DNA of 11,034 bases, taken from the NCBI GenBank assembly GCA_025964295.1, contig JAOPZD010000003.1:1-11034 (forward strand). The letters are read 5' to 3'. Below are positions 1-6,472 of the stretch, piece after piece. The first letter of the stretch is position 1. Every line of letters starts with the position of its first letter. Made by a program: the position numbers and the translations under genes. Source of the stretch: Conexibacter sp. GTDB taxonomy: Bacteria; Actinomycetota; Thermoleophilia; Solirubrobacterales; Solirubrobacteraceae. The notes beneath the pieces are model-generated. The model did no database searches and had not been told where the DNA came from. It was given only the letters and a program-made list of their open reading frames with translations.

Positions 1-714
1 GGCGGCGCCCAGCACCGCGCGCGTCCCGTCGCGTGCCGACCGCTCCCAGCGGCCGGCGGGCAGCGACATCGCGACGGCCGCGACGACCCGGCCGTGAAGG
101 TCGCGCACCGGCGCCGCGACGCTGCACGTCGCGAGATCGTGCTCCTGCTCCTCGTAGGCGAAGCCGCGCCGCCGGACGCCGTCGAGCTCGTCGCGCAGGC
201 GCTGCGGCGTCGCGATCGTGCGCTCGGTCATCCGCGCGAGCCCGCCGCGCTCCACCGCGAGGTCGAGCGCGTCGCCCGGCTGGGCGGCCAGGAGCACCTT
301 GCCGCTCGCGGTGCTGTGACCGGGCAGCCCGGCACCCACCGACTGCGGCGGTCGAGCGCCGAGCTCATGGCCCTCGAAGGCGGCGACGCAGATCGCGCTC
401 GCCGGTCCCCAGGCCGCCAGGTGCACGGCCTCCCCCGTCCGGGCGGCCAGCGCACGCAGGACGCGCATCGGCTCCTCGCCCAGGTCGCTGCTGTCGACCA
501 CGAGCGAGTTCAGGGCGACGATCCGCCAGCCCAGGCGGTAGCGGCCCGGGCCGTGTCGCTGCAGCAGCCCGATGTCGGCCAGGCTGACGAGCAGCTCGTG
601 GGCCTGGGACTTGGCGATGTCCAGCTCGTGGGCCACCGCGGTGGCTCCCCACTCCGGCGCCGTCGTGCTGAAGAGATCCAGCACCTGCCCCGCGCGGCCG
701 ACCGTCTGCAGCAC
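1..714 (-). CDS. IclR family transcriptional regulator (3' end beyond window)
   Basis: A DNA-binding one-component regulator, likely binding a small catabolite. The open minus-strand frame encodes 238 residues before running off the left edge; IclR proteins are about 250, so only a short tail is missing. Residues about 5-60 form the winged HTH (TVGRAGQVLDLFS, then ELDIAKSQAHELLVSLADIG). Residues about 75-238 are the IclR effector domain, with the signatures GLPGHSTASGKVLLAA (about residues 129-144) and EEQEHDLATCSVAAPVRD (about 191-208). The GTG at 712-714 is chosen because it lies one base past the LacI stop and has GAAGGG eight bases upstream. The one-base gap implies translational coupling to the LacI gene. 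The ligand cannot be read from the sequence; IclR members often govern aromatic, glyoxylate or sugar-acid catabolism. The family call is firm. Confidence 0.93.
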   Translation of the reverse strand, partial: MLQTVGRAGQVLDLFSTTAPEWGATAVAHELDIAKSQAHELLVSLADIGLLQRHGPGRYRLGWRIVALNSLVVDSSDLGEEPMRVLRALAARTGEAVHLAAWGPASAICVAAFEGHELGARPPQSVGAGLPGHSTASGKVLLAAQPGDALDLAVERGGLARMTERTIATPQRLRDELDGVRRRGFAYEEQEHDLATCSVAAPVRDLHGRVVAAVAMSLPAGRWERSARDGTRAVLGAA

Positions 715-715
715 G

Positions 716-1750
716 TCAGCGACCCTTCGTTGCCGTGATGGGAGCGGCCGTGCTCTGGCGGACGACGAGCTCTGGGGGCACGATCACGCGCTGCGCCTCG
801 CGCCGGTCGCCGCGCATCTGCTCGAGCAGCAGCGCGAGGCTCCGGCGCCCCACCTCGTCGAAGTCCTGGCGCACGCTGGTCAGGGGCGGGCTGAAGAACG
901 CCGCCTCGGGGACGTCGTCGAAGCCCACGACGCTGACGTCGCCCGGCACGTCGCGGCCGCGCTCGTGCACGGCACGCAGCAGGCCCAGCGCCATCGGGTC
1001 GTTGGCCACGAAGACGGCGGTGACGCGTGGGTCGTCGAGCAGCTCCTGGCCCGCGACGTAGCCCGAGCGCGCGCTCCAGTCGCCGACCAGCGGCTCGTGG
1101 ATCTCGGCGCCCGCCTCCTGCAGCGTCGCCCGCCAGCCGGCCACGCGCCGACCCGCCTCCAGGAAGTCGGAGGGCCCGGCGAGGTGGAACACGGTGCGGT
1201 GGCCGAGCTCGAGCAGGTGGCGGGTCGCCATCGCGGCGCCGTCGAACTGCTCGACCTCCGCGACGGAGATCTCATACGGACCGGCCTCGGCGGCGACCAC
1301 CGGGACGCCGGGCGGCAGGTCGCGCAGCGCGGCGGCGGCCGTGTCCTGGGGCGCGATCACGATGATGCCGTCCACGCCGCGGTCGCGCAGCCGGTCCAGC
1401 GCCGCCAGCACGGACTCGCGCGTGAGCGAGCGCAGGCTCACGATGATGATGAAGTAGCCCGCGTCATGGGCGGCCCGCTCGATGCCCAGGACCGTCGAGG
1501 CCGGGCCGTAGAGCGTGGTGTCGAAGCTGATGACGCCGACCGTGCGCGTGCGCCCCGTGACCAGCGCCCGCGCCGCCGAGTTGGGGCGGTAGTCGAGCGT
1601 CTTCATCGCCTCGAGGACGCGCTCCCGCGTCTGCGGCCGCACGCTCGGGCTGTCGTGCAGGACCCGTGAGACCGTCTGGTGCGAGACGCCGGCCAACTCG
1701 GCGACGTCCGACATCACGGCAGACCGTGGCGGCTTGGCGTTGTTGCTCAT
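716..1750 (-). CDS. LacI family transcriptional repressor
   Basis: A 344-residue repressor of the LacI/GalR family, the usual length. Residues about 13-60 are the HTH and hinge: MSDVAELAGVSHQTVSRVLH, then a recognition segment ending YRPNSAARAL, whose hinge helix inserts at a central CpG of the operator. Residues about 68-335 are a periplasmic-binding-protein-like sugar domain (VGVISFDTTLYG, DGIIVIAPQD, TAVFVANDPMALGLLRA, VSVVGFDDVPEAAFFSPPLTSVRQDF). The ATG at 1748-1750 gives a 12-residue N-terminal extension; an internal ATG at residue 13 begins right at the HTH. No strong Shine-Dalgarno sequence is near 1750; a purine-rich GAGGAGGAG lies about 45 bases upstream, too far to serve it. The gene has its own promoter with an overlapping operator (1816-1848) and is followed one base later by the IclR gene. 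The effector is probably a sugar or sugar derivative, but no catabolic gene is in view. Confidence 0.96.
   Translation of the reverse strand: MSNNAKPPRSAVMSDVAELAGVSHQTVSRVLHDSPSVRPQTRERVLEAMKTLDYRPNSAARALVTGRTRTVGVISFDTTLYGPASTVLGIERAAHDAGYFIIIVSLRSLTRESVLAALDRLRDRGVDGIIVIAPQDTAAAALRDLPPGVPVVAAEAGPYEISVAEVEQFDGAAMATRHLLELGHRTVFHLAGPSDFLEAGRRVAGWRATLQEAGAEIHEPLVGDWSARSGYVAGQELLDDPRVTAVFVANDPMALGLLRAVHERGRDVPGDVSVVGFDDVPEAAFFSPPLTSVRQDFDEVGRRSLALLLEQMRGDRREAQRVIVPPELVVRQSTAAPITATKGR
723..728 (-). promoter_or_regulatory. Ribosome binding site of the IclR gene
   Basis: On the minus strand these bases read GAAGGG and lie eight bases before the GTG at 712-714. The site sits inside the last codons of the LacI gene, which supports both the GTG start and translational coupling of the two regulators. 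Confidence 0.6.
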
Positions 1751-1815
1751 CTGACCCGTGTCGGGGCAAGCCGAGGCGCGCCGAACGACGCCGTCTCCTC
1801 CTCCCGTCGACCGGA

Positions 1816-1837
1816 CCGATGTTAGCGTTCACATCGG
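1816..1837. promoter_or_regulatory. LacI-family operator palindrome
   Basis: The 16-base core ATGTTAGCGTTCACAT (1819-1834) fits ATGTnAnCGnTnACAT, with 12 of 16 positions symmetric around a central CG. Three further flanking bases per side (CCG and CGG) also pair, giving 18 of 22 symmetric positions. A central CpG is characteristic of LacI/GalR operators. The palindrome covers the -10 box and part of the spacer of the LacI promoter, the expected geometry for autorepression. Binding by this LacI protein is inferred. Confidence 0.65.
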
Positions 1838-1848
1838 CGTGGAGTCAA
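1819..1848 (-). promoter_or_regulatory. Sigma70-type promoter of the lacI-iclR regulator operon
   Basis: On the minus strand, TTGACT (1843-1848, 5/6 match to the -35 consensus) is followed by an 18-base spacer and TAACAT (1819-1824, 4/6 match to the -10). Transcription would start near 1812, leaving a leader of about 60 bases. The -35 box lies about 25 bases past the GntR stop, so the LacI gene can be transcribed independently of GntR. Confidence 0.5.
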
Positions 1849-1873
1849 CTTGGTGGTGCTCAGTGCGAGCGAA

Positions 1874-2233
1874 CTAGCCCAGCCTCTGGATCACCCGTAT
1901 GACCTCAGCGGGCTCGTAGCCGCGGGTGCGCGCGAACCGAACGAGATCTCGCGCGCGCGCTGCGAGCTCGGTCTCGCCCGGGGTGGCCGTCACGACGACG
2001 CCGCGCCCGCGGCGGAAGTCGACGAGGCCCTCGTCGCGAAGCGCACGAAGCGCCGCGAGGACGGTGTTGCGATGGACGCCGAGCACGGAGGCCAGGTCGG
2101 TGGCCGGAGGCAGGCGCTCGCCCTGGCGCGCCTCGCCGTCGATGATCGCGCGGCGAAGCGCCGCGGCGGTCTGGTCGGTGACGCCCTGGGGAGCGTCCGG
2201 GTGGCGGTTGACAGGGCGTATGGTGCTATTGAT
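1874..2233 (-). CDS. Small GntR family (YtrA-like) regulator, start codon unclear
   Basis: About 119 residues with a GntR winged HTH: TDQTAAALRRAIIDGEARQG, ERLPPATDLASVLGVHRNTV, LAALRALRDEGLVDFRRGRG, then a short helical tail ending VIRVIQRLG. There is no large effector domain, as in YtrA-like members, which often sit next to membrane-protein genes and repress their own operon; here the neighbour is the divergent membrane-protein gene at 2243. The stop is TAG at 1874-1876. The 5' end is uncertain: no ATG, GTG, TTG or CTG is in frame between the HTH and 2233, and the next in-frame ATG (2594-2596) lies deep inside the divergent gene. The stated end is the ATC codon at 2231-2233, a placeholder; an ATA at 2219-2221 is another near-cognate option. 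A minus-strand ATG at 2242-2244 is one frame off, so a single-base indel would also explain the gap. Confidence 0.75.
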   Translation of the reverse strand: MNSTIRPVNRHPDAPQGVTDQTAAALRRAIIDGEARQGERLPPATDLASVLGVHRNTVLAALRALRDEGLVDFRRGRGVVVTATPGETELAARARDLVRFARTRGYEPAEVIRVIQRLG

Positions 2234-2236
2234 ACT
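2208..2236 (+). promoter_or_regulatory. Sigma70 promoter for a leaderless transcript
   Basis: TTGACA (2208-2213, perfect -35) is followed by a 17-base spacer and GATACT (2231-2236, 4/6 match to the -10). The ATG at 2243 starts seven bases after the -10 box, exactly where transcription should begin, and no Shine-Dalgarno sequence precedes it. This predicts a leaderless mRNA, common in actinobacteria. A split inverted repeat, GTAT (2218-2221) and ATAC (2232-2235) ten bases apart, overlaps the spacer and -10 and could be the GntR operator, but its inner bases are not symmetric. Confidence 0.6.
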
Positions 2237-2242
2237 AGCTTC

Positions 2243-2833
2243 ATGTGGCGTCCGTCCGCCAGCGCTCCACCCTCGCTCGCTGCGAATCCGAGTGGTCGGT
2301 TGCGGGCGCTGTTCGACGAGGCGTGGCGGCACGCGCGGCGGCGCCGCTTGGGGACGCTCGGCGCCGTCGGGATCCTCGTGCTCGCGCTGGCGGCGATCAT
2401 CGCCTCCCGTGGCTCTGAGCCCCGCGACCGCGCGCGGCCCGTGTCGCCGCCGCCTGCCGTGCTCGCGCTGCCCAAGCCGCCGGGGATCGGCGTCGCCTGC
2501 CCTGCGGCGCCGAACAGCATCGCGTGCGACCGCGTCGGGATCGCCGTCTGGCTCGCGCACGTCCCGCAGCGGGTGAACGCCGCGATCGGCGGGCACGCCG
2601 TCCGACTACGCGCCGCGCAGCCCCACTCTCGGGACTGCCCCTGTTTCTTCACCGGCTACCTGCAGCCCGCCGGGCTGCTCGACGGGGCTCTCCGCGTCAC
2701 CCCGGACGCCGGCCGCTACCGCTGGTACGGCCGCCATCCGGTCACCGCGACGATGCGGATCACCACGATCACCGCAAACGGCGCCCGTGCCGTCGCGACC
2801 AGACGCCTGGAGCTCGCGCCCGGCTGGGGATAG
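2243..2833 (+). CDS. Single-pass membrane protein of unknown function
   Basis: 196 residues, not recognised as a named family. The N-terminal 35 residues are cytoplasmic in character and end in the basic patch RHARRRR, followed by one membrane segment at about residues 36-55 (LGTLGAVGILVLALAAIIAS). A Pro-rich linker (about 60-80) leads to an outside domain of about 115 residues with four cysteines (about 86, 95, 132, 134), which may form disulfides, and a beta-rich end (RYRWYGRHPVTATMRITTI). By the positive-inside rule the C-terminal domain should be extracytoplasmic. The ATG at 2243 is chosen because it sits at the predicted transcription start of a strong promoter; the frame remains open upstream but would then cross the GntR gene. 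A hairpin follows the stop immediately. The gene is divergent from a small GntR regulator, which probably controls it. Confidence 0.72.
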   Translation: MWRPSASAPPSLAANPSGRLRALFDEAWRHARRRRLGTLGAVGILVLALAAIIASRGSEPRDRARPVSPPPAVLALPKPPGIGVACPAAPNSIACDRVGIAVWLAHVPQRVNAAIGGHAVRLRAAQPHSRDCPCFFTGYLQPAGLLDGALRVTPDAGRYRWYGRHPVTATMRITTITANGARAVATRRLELAPGWG

Positions 2834-2858
2834 TCGGCAGGCGCGCGGGCGCGCCGAC
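2833..2858 (+). terminator. GC-rich hairpin after the membrane-protein gene
   Basis: GGCGCG (2840-2845) pairs with CGCGCC (2850-2855) across a CGGG loop, and outer GTC/GAC pairs (2833-2835 with 2856-2858) extend it past a small bulge. It starts at the stop codon. A T-rich stretch (GTTCTTT, 2871-2877) lies 12 bases further on, so termination is plausible but not textbook. Confidence 0.35.
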
Positions 2859-2877
2859 GCGCTGGTCCTCGTTCTTT

Positions 2878-2881
2878 AGGA
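2878..2881 (+). promoter_or_regulatory. Ribosome binding site favouring the GTG start of the methyltransferase
   Basis: AGGA lies eight bases before GTG 2890-2892, but 23 bases before the ATG at 2905. This spacing is why the GTG is preferred. Confidence 0.5.
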
Positions 2882-2889
2882 TCGCCTCG

Positions 2890-3675
2890 GTGTCCTCGCC
2901 CAACATGCTGGACTTCTACGACGCCGAGCTGCGCGATCACCACGCGCACCTTCGCGCCGCCTACGGAATCAGGCCCGGTGACGAGGTACTCGACATCGGC
3001 TGCGGAACCGGGCTGACGACTCGCGAGGCGTCGCGCGCCGCGGCGCCGGGCCGGGTCGTCGGCATCGACGTGTCCGAGAGCATGCTCCAACGCGCCGGCC
3101 AGCTGACCGCGGCCGAACGGCTCGACAACGTCCGCTACGAGCTGGGCGACGCCCAGGTGCATCGCTTCGATCCCGCCGGCTTCGACGTGGCGATCAGCCG
3201 CTTCGGGACGATGTTCTTCTCCGATCCGGCCGCCGCGTTCTCGAACATCGCCACCGGCCTTCGACCCGGGGCGCGCCTGGTGCTGCTCGTCTGGCAGCGA
3301 CACGAGCACAACGAATGGGCGCAAGCGATCGCCGCCGCCCTGGGCGACGCCGCGCAGCCACCGCCGGCCCTCCTGAACCCATTCTCGCTCGGCGATGCCG
3401 AAGCCACCGCGCGCATCCTCGAGGGCGCCGGCTTCGACGGAGTGCGCTTCGAGGACGTCCGCGAGCCGGTCTACTACGGACGCGACCTCGACGCCGTGCT
3501 CGCGTTGGTCCGGGGATTTCAGACCACGAGCGCGGCCCTCGCGACCCTGACCGACCGCGAGGCAGCACGCACCGTCACGCGCCTGCGCGAGATGCTCGCG
3601 GCGCACTACAGCGACGAGCGCGGCGTGGTCTTCGACTCGCGCTCTTGGTTGATCACCGCCCGGCGACGCCGCTAG
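2890..3675 (+). CDS. Class I SAM-dependent methyltransferase
   Basis: 261 residues from the GTG start (256 if the ATG at 2905 is used). A Rossmann-fold methyltransferase of the methyltransf_11/25 type: motif I VLDIGCGTGLTTREA (from residue 33) binds S-adenosylmethionine, GIDVSESML (from residue 58) carries the acidic residue for the ribose, GDAQVHRF is the adenine-contact region, and FDVAISRFGTMFFSDPAAAF is the post-II strand. The C-terminal third (RILEGAGFDGVRFEDVREPV onward) is the helical cap seen in small-molecule methyltransferases. The substrate cannot be deduced. It lies downstream of the membrane-protein gene in the same direction, with a hairpin and 56 bases between, so cotranscription is uncertain. 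It converges on the beta-helix gene and ends just before a strong hairpin. The family assignment is secure. Confidence 0.93.
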   Translation: MSSPNMLDFYDAELRDHHAHLRAAYGIRPGDEVLDIGCGTGLTTREASRAAAPGRVVGIDVSESMLQRAGQLTAAERLDNVRYELGDAQVHRFDPAGFDVAISRFGTMFFSDPAAAFSNIATGLRPGARLVLLVWQRHEHNEWAQAIAAALGDAAQPPPALLNPFSLGDAEATARILEGAGFDGVRFEDVREPVYYGRDLDAVLALVRGFQTTSAALATLTDREAARTVTRLREMLAAHYSDERGVVFDSRSWLITARRRR

Positions 3676-3709
3676 GACATCAACAACGCGCGCCAACGTG
3701 CCGGGCTCG

Positions 3710-3744
3710 GCGGTAGGGGCAAGCACGGTGCTTGCCCCTGCCGC
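3710..3744. terminator. Bidirectional hairpin between convergent genes
   Basis: Bases 3710-3725 pair with 3729-3744 around a CGG loop: 16 pairs with a single T-G wobble, including AGGGGCAAGCA against TGCTTGCCCCT. It lies 34 bases after the methyltransferase stop and 14 bases after the stop of the convergent beta-helix gene. No T-tract flanks it, common for terminators in GC-rich actinobacteria. By position it should serve both genes. Confidence 0.7.
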
Positions 3745-3758
3745 GTGAGCGCGCCGTG

Positions 3759-6314
3759 CTACTTCGTGACGTAGTAGAGCGCGTGCGCCCGGTGACCGGT
3801 CGCGGTGACGGTCACCTTGATCAGCGAGTTCCTGGCCAGGAGCTTGCCCTTGACCGTCTTCGTGCCGAGCAGGCTGACCGACGTGCCCTTGACCTTGATC
3901 GACGTCGCCCGGGAGACGCCGCAGCCTTCGCCGGTGCAGGAGACCTTGACCGTGGAGCCGGCGACCAGGCGGGTCACCGACAGCCTGGTGAGCTTCGCTC
4001 GCTTGTCCCTCTTGCCGTTGATCTTCACCGTGACGCGCTTGGTCGCGACCGACAGCTTGCCCGGGGCGTCCGAGTTGGCGCCCGCGGGGCCCACCGGGCC
4101 CACCGGGCCCGCGGGACCGATGGGGCCGGCCGGACCGACGGGACCGGCGTCGCCCTTCGGACCCGTCGCAGGGACGACCGGATAATCCGCCGCGGTGGGG
4201 AAGTCCCTGATCCGCGCCGTGGCCCCATGGCCGGCCACGTCTGAGTAGGGCCAGGCCGACGTCGCCCCCCACGGACCCGTGGAGAACGGGACCGAGGCCG
4301 AGACCCCGTCCCGGTTGACGAGGTTGAACGCGCCACCAACCGTGGCGCCGGTGGGCGTCGTACCCGCGGGCGTGGAGCCCAGGATCTCACCGGTGAACAA
4401 CGCGTGGAGCGTCACGCCCGGCTTCACCGGGGTCGTGATCACGCTGGTCACGTTGCAGTAGCAGCCGTTCCCGAGCCGGCTCCATGACTGGAAGCCGTGC
4501 AGCGTGAAGTGATCGACGGTGGGCGTGATGGCCAGGGTCGGGTACCCGTCGAAGTCGGCGCTCATCTTCCACACGTGGGGCTGGACGCCGATCTCACCGG
4601 GGTTGTCGTACGGCACGGTCAGGGGCCGCTCGTTCTGGAGGAACGTCACGTTCCCGTACTCGCCGTTCCAGGTGATCTGGGTCTTCTTGAAGTGCTCGAG
4701 CCAGATGCCCTGCCAGGTGATGTGGTCGCCGTTGACGATGGCGCCGGTGTCGCTGCTGGACGCTGTCCAGTTGGCGGTGGTGTAGCCGTCGCCGGAGTTG
4801 TTGTTGCTCTGGATCTGGCCCTGGTTGAGGATCGTGTAGTCCTGGTTGAGCAGGTACAGGTTCGTGGAGCCGCTGGCTGAGCTGACGTCGTTCAGCGTCG
4901 TCGGATCGGCCTGTGAGCCGGCCCCGTGGGGCGTGTCGCCGATCACGATCTGGTTGGCGGCGAAGGGAACTGCTCCCATGTCGCTCGCGCTGAAGGCGCG
5001 GCCGTCTGCGTTGAGCTTGGAGATCACCGTGCCCGGCGCTGAGTCCTTGACCACGAGGGTCGACGTGTTGTCGGCTCGCAGGATCGGGTCGCCCAGGCCC
5101 ATGACCACCGTGTCGGGCCTGGTGACGGTGATCGGCGCGTCCAGGACGTACGTGCCCGGACCGATCAGCAGGTTCTTCCCGCTCGCCAGCGCGGCGTTCA
5201 TCGTGGTGGCGTTGTCCGCGCCCGCGACCGTCGCGATGGAGAAGCTGCTCAGCGGCAGGGAGGCGCCCTGGCTCGCGGCGACGCTCCAGTTCGGACCGCG
5301 CACGTCGAACTGGGCCGATGGGCGGAACACCTGGAACTGGCTGCCGTCGTAGTAGACCCACGGCGCCTCGCGGATCACCGGCGCCCGCGTGACGTTGGTG
5401 ATGTGGCCAGGCGCGGCGTACGGCGAGATCGAGCCGGGGCCGAAGTCATCTGACGGAGCGCCGAGGGTGCCGTTGAACACCATGTCGGACCCGAAGCCCG
5501 TGTAGCCACCGATGTCGTCCTGCTGGAAGTAGATGTCCGAGTTGCCGCCGTTGCCTTCGACGTTCGGGCGGTTGAGCCCGTCCTGGTTGATGACCTTCCC
5601 GGTGACGACGGAGTTCGCGATCACGAAGCCGTTGGCGACGCCGAAGATGAGGTTGATCTGGAGGCCCTGGGTGATGGGATCGCACGGGTTCTGGCACGCG
5701 CCCGCGGTCGGGGTGACCTGAGAGACGTACAGGTCGCCCAGGATGTTCACCCGGCGCAGCGTCGCGGTCTGTGACGTGTACCAGAGCATCCCGCCGGCTG
5801 GGACATTGGCCTGGATCGGGTTGATCGTCAGGTTCGACATCTGGCTCGGCCGGATCGCCAAGCCGCCGTTGTTGATGCTCAGAGCGCCGTTGATCACGAC
5901 GTCACACGGACCCGTGCCGAGGCCGGCGACGACGGTGCCGCTGGCGACTTGCGCCTGGATGACGTTGCTCGTGGTCGCCGTGGACGGGGTGACCGACGGG
6001 TCGCCGTACGTGCCCGGCAGGAAGAAGAACTGCCGCTTGCCGCCGCCAGCGGGCGGGGTTGCGCTGAGCGCGGCGTTGATCGCGCTCACCGACATCGACG
6101 GGTCGAAGATCGTGACGTTCGCCCCAAACGGATTGGCCGGCGGGGTGGCCACCGGCGTGGGCGCGGTCGTGCACGGGTTCGTCGCGGCGGAGGCCGTTGA
6201 GATGCCGCCGGCCAGCAAGGCGGGGGCGACGCACGAGACGGCCAGCGCTGTGCGCATCAGCCTTGATCTGAGCACGCCCGATGCGCGCTTTCGCATAGTA
6301 CTCAACGACATCAT
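3759..6314 (-). CDS. Secreted right-handed beta-helix protein with collagen-like repeats
   Basis: 851 residues. A signal peptide (about residues 1-44: basic RKRASGVLRSRLMR, core TALAVSCVAPALLAGG, cut near ASAA) sends it out of the cell. Residues about 55-690 resemble a family I recall from Streptomyces that is often labelled 'adenylyl cyclase', apparently wrongly: NPFGANVTIFDPSM, FFFLPGTYGDPSVTPSTAT, LRRVNILGDLYVSQ, KNLLIGPGTYVLDAPITV, TRPDTVVMGLGDPILRADN, GAIVNGDHITWQGIWLEHF, SRLGNGCYCNVTSV. Repeated 'flood-of-GTY, then V-x-G-L-G' units are typical of pectate-lyase/GH55-like beta-helices, so a carbohydrate-binding or carbohydrate-degrading role is likely; I cannot place catalytic residues. 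Ten Gly-X-Y triplets (718-747) are followed by a basic beta-rich tail with CTGEGC. No LPxTG motif or C-terminal membrane segment is seen. The ATG at 6312-6314 is chosen for its strong SD (GGAGGAG); a second ATG follows directly. It is divergent from a LysR gene. Confidence 0.85.
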   Translation of the reverse strand: MMSLSTMRKRASGVLRSRLMRTALAVSCVAPALLAGGISTASAATNPCTTAPTPVATPPANPFGANVTIFDPSMSVSAINAALSATPPAGGGKRQFFFLPGTYGDPSVTPSTATTSNVIQAQVASGTVVAGLGTGPCDVVINGALSINNGGLAIRPSQMSNLTINPIQANVPAGGMLWYTSQTATLRRVNILGDLYVSQVTPTAGACQNPCDPITQGLQINLIFGVANGFVIANSVVTGKVINQDGLNRPNVEGNGGNSDIYFQQDDIGGYTGFGSDMVFNGTLGAPSDDFGPGSISPYAAPGHITNVTRAPVIREAPWVYYDGSQFQVFRPSAQFDVRGPNWSVAASQGASLPLSSFSIATVAGADNATTMNAALASGKNLLIGPGTYVLDAPITVTRPDTVVMGLGDPILRADNTSTLVVKDSAPGTVISKLNADGRAFSASDMGAVPFAANQIVIGDTPHGAGSQADPTTLNDVSSASGSTNLYLLNQDYTILNQGQIQSNNNSGDGYTTANWTASSSDTGAIVNGDHITWQGIWLEHFKKTQITWNGEYGNVTFLQNERPLTVPYDNPGEIGVQPHVWKMSADFDGYPTLAITPTVDHFTLHGFQSWSRLGNGCYCNVTSVITTPVKPGVTLHALFTGEILGSTPAGTTPTGATVGGAFNLVNRDGVSASVPFSTGPWGATSAWPYSDVAGHGATARIRDFPTAADYPVVPATGPKGDAGPVGPAGPIGPAGPVGPVGPAGANSDAPGKLSVATKRVTVKINGKRDKRAKLTRLSVTRLVAGSTVKVSCTGEGCGVSRATSIKVKGTSVSLLGTKTVKGKLLARNSLIKVTVTATGHRAHALYYVTK
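4074..4163 (-). repeat. Collagen-like Gly-X-Y tract (10 triplets)
   Basis: The minus strand encodes ten uninterrupted triplets: GPK GDA GPV GPA GPI GPA GPV GPV GPA GAN. Proline occupies the X position in eight of ten. This is collagen composition, though ten triplets is short for a stable bacterial triple helix. The tract separates the beta-helix from the C-terminal domain and may be a stalk or a trimerisation segment. Confidence 0.9.
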
Positions 6315-6319
6315 GTCTT

Positions 6320-6326
6320 CTCCTCC
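6320..6326 (-). promoter_or_regulatory. Strong ribosome binding site of the beta-helix gene
   Basis: The minus strand reads GGAGGAG, five bases before the ATG at 6312-6314 and eight before the ATG at 6309-6311. It excludes the longer in-frame start at 6363-6365, which has no such site. Confidence 0.8.
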
Positions 6327-6377
6327 ATAGCGATGAGACCCCCGCTGGACGACGCCGTACTGCATCCAACTCAGCCG

Positions 6378-6407
6378 ACTGTATGCTCCGTCCGGTTACG
6401 CAGGCAA
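6378..6407 (-). promoter_or_regulatory. Possible promoter of the beta-helix gene
   Basis: On the minus strand TTGCCT (6402-6407, 4/6 match to the -35) and TACAGT (6378-6383, 4/6 match to the -10) are 18 bases apart, predicting a leader of about 55 bases. A GCAT/ATGC inverted repeat 17 bases apart (6362-6365 and 6383-6386) lies around the -10 and start region; it could be part of a LysR site but is weak. Confidence 0.3.
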
Positions 6408-6472
6408 ATCACAATTTCGACGCACGACCATCGATGAGATCTATGCCTCCGCGTGGTGACCCCCTCCGCGGG

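Noticed and set aside
572..1669. Long open frame on the plus strand opposite the LacI gene
   Set aside because: The opposite strand encodes a full, canonical LacI protein; the plus-strand product is Arg/Ala-rich with no recognisable motif, as expected of a GC-rich shadow frame.
1795..1804. GAGGAGGAG as the ribosome binding site of the LacI gene
   Set aside because: It lies about 45 bases before the ATG at 1750, and no start codon in the LacI frame follows it at proper distance.
2716..4272. 518-codon open frame on the minus strand across the methyltransferase and the end of the beta-helix gene
   Set aside because: It overlaps two well-supported genes and crosses the terminator hairpin; the product has no domain and is compositionally a shadow.
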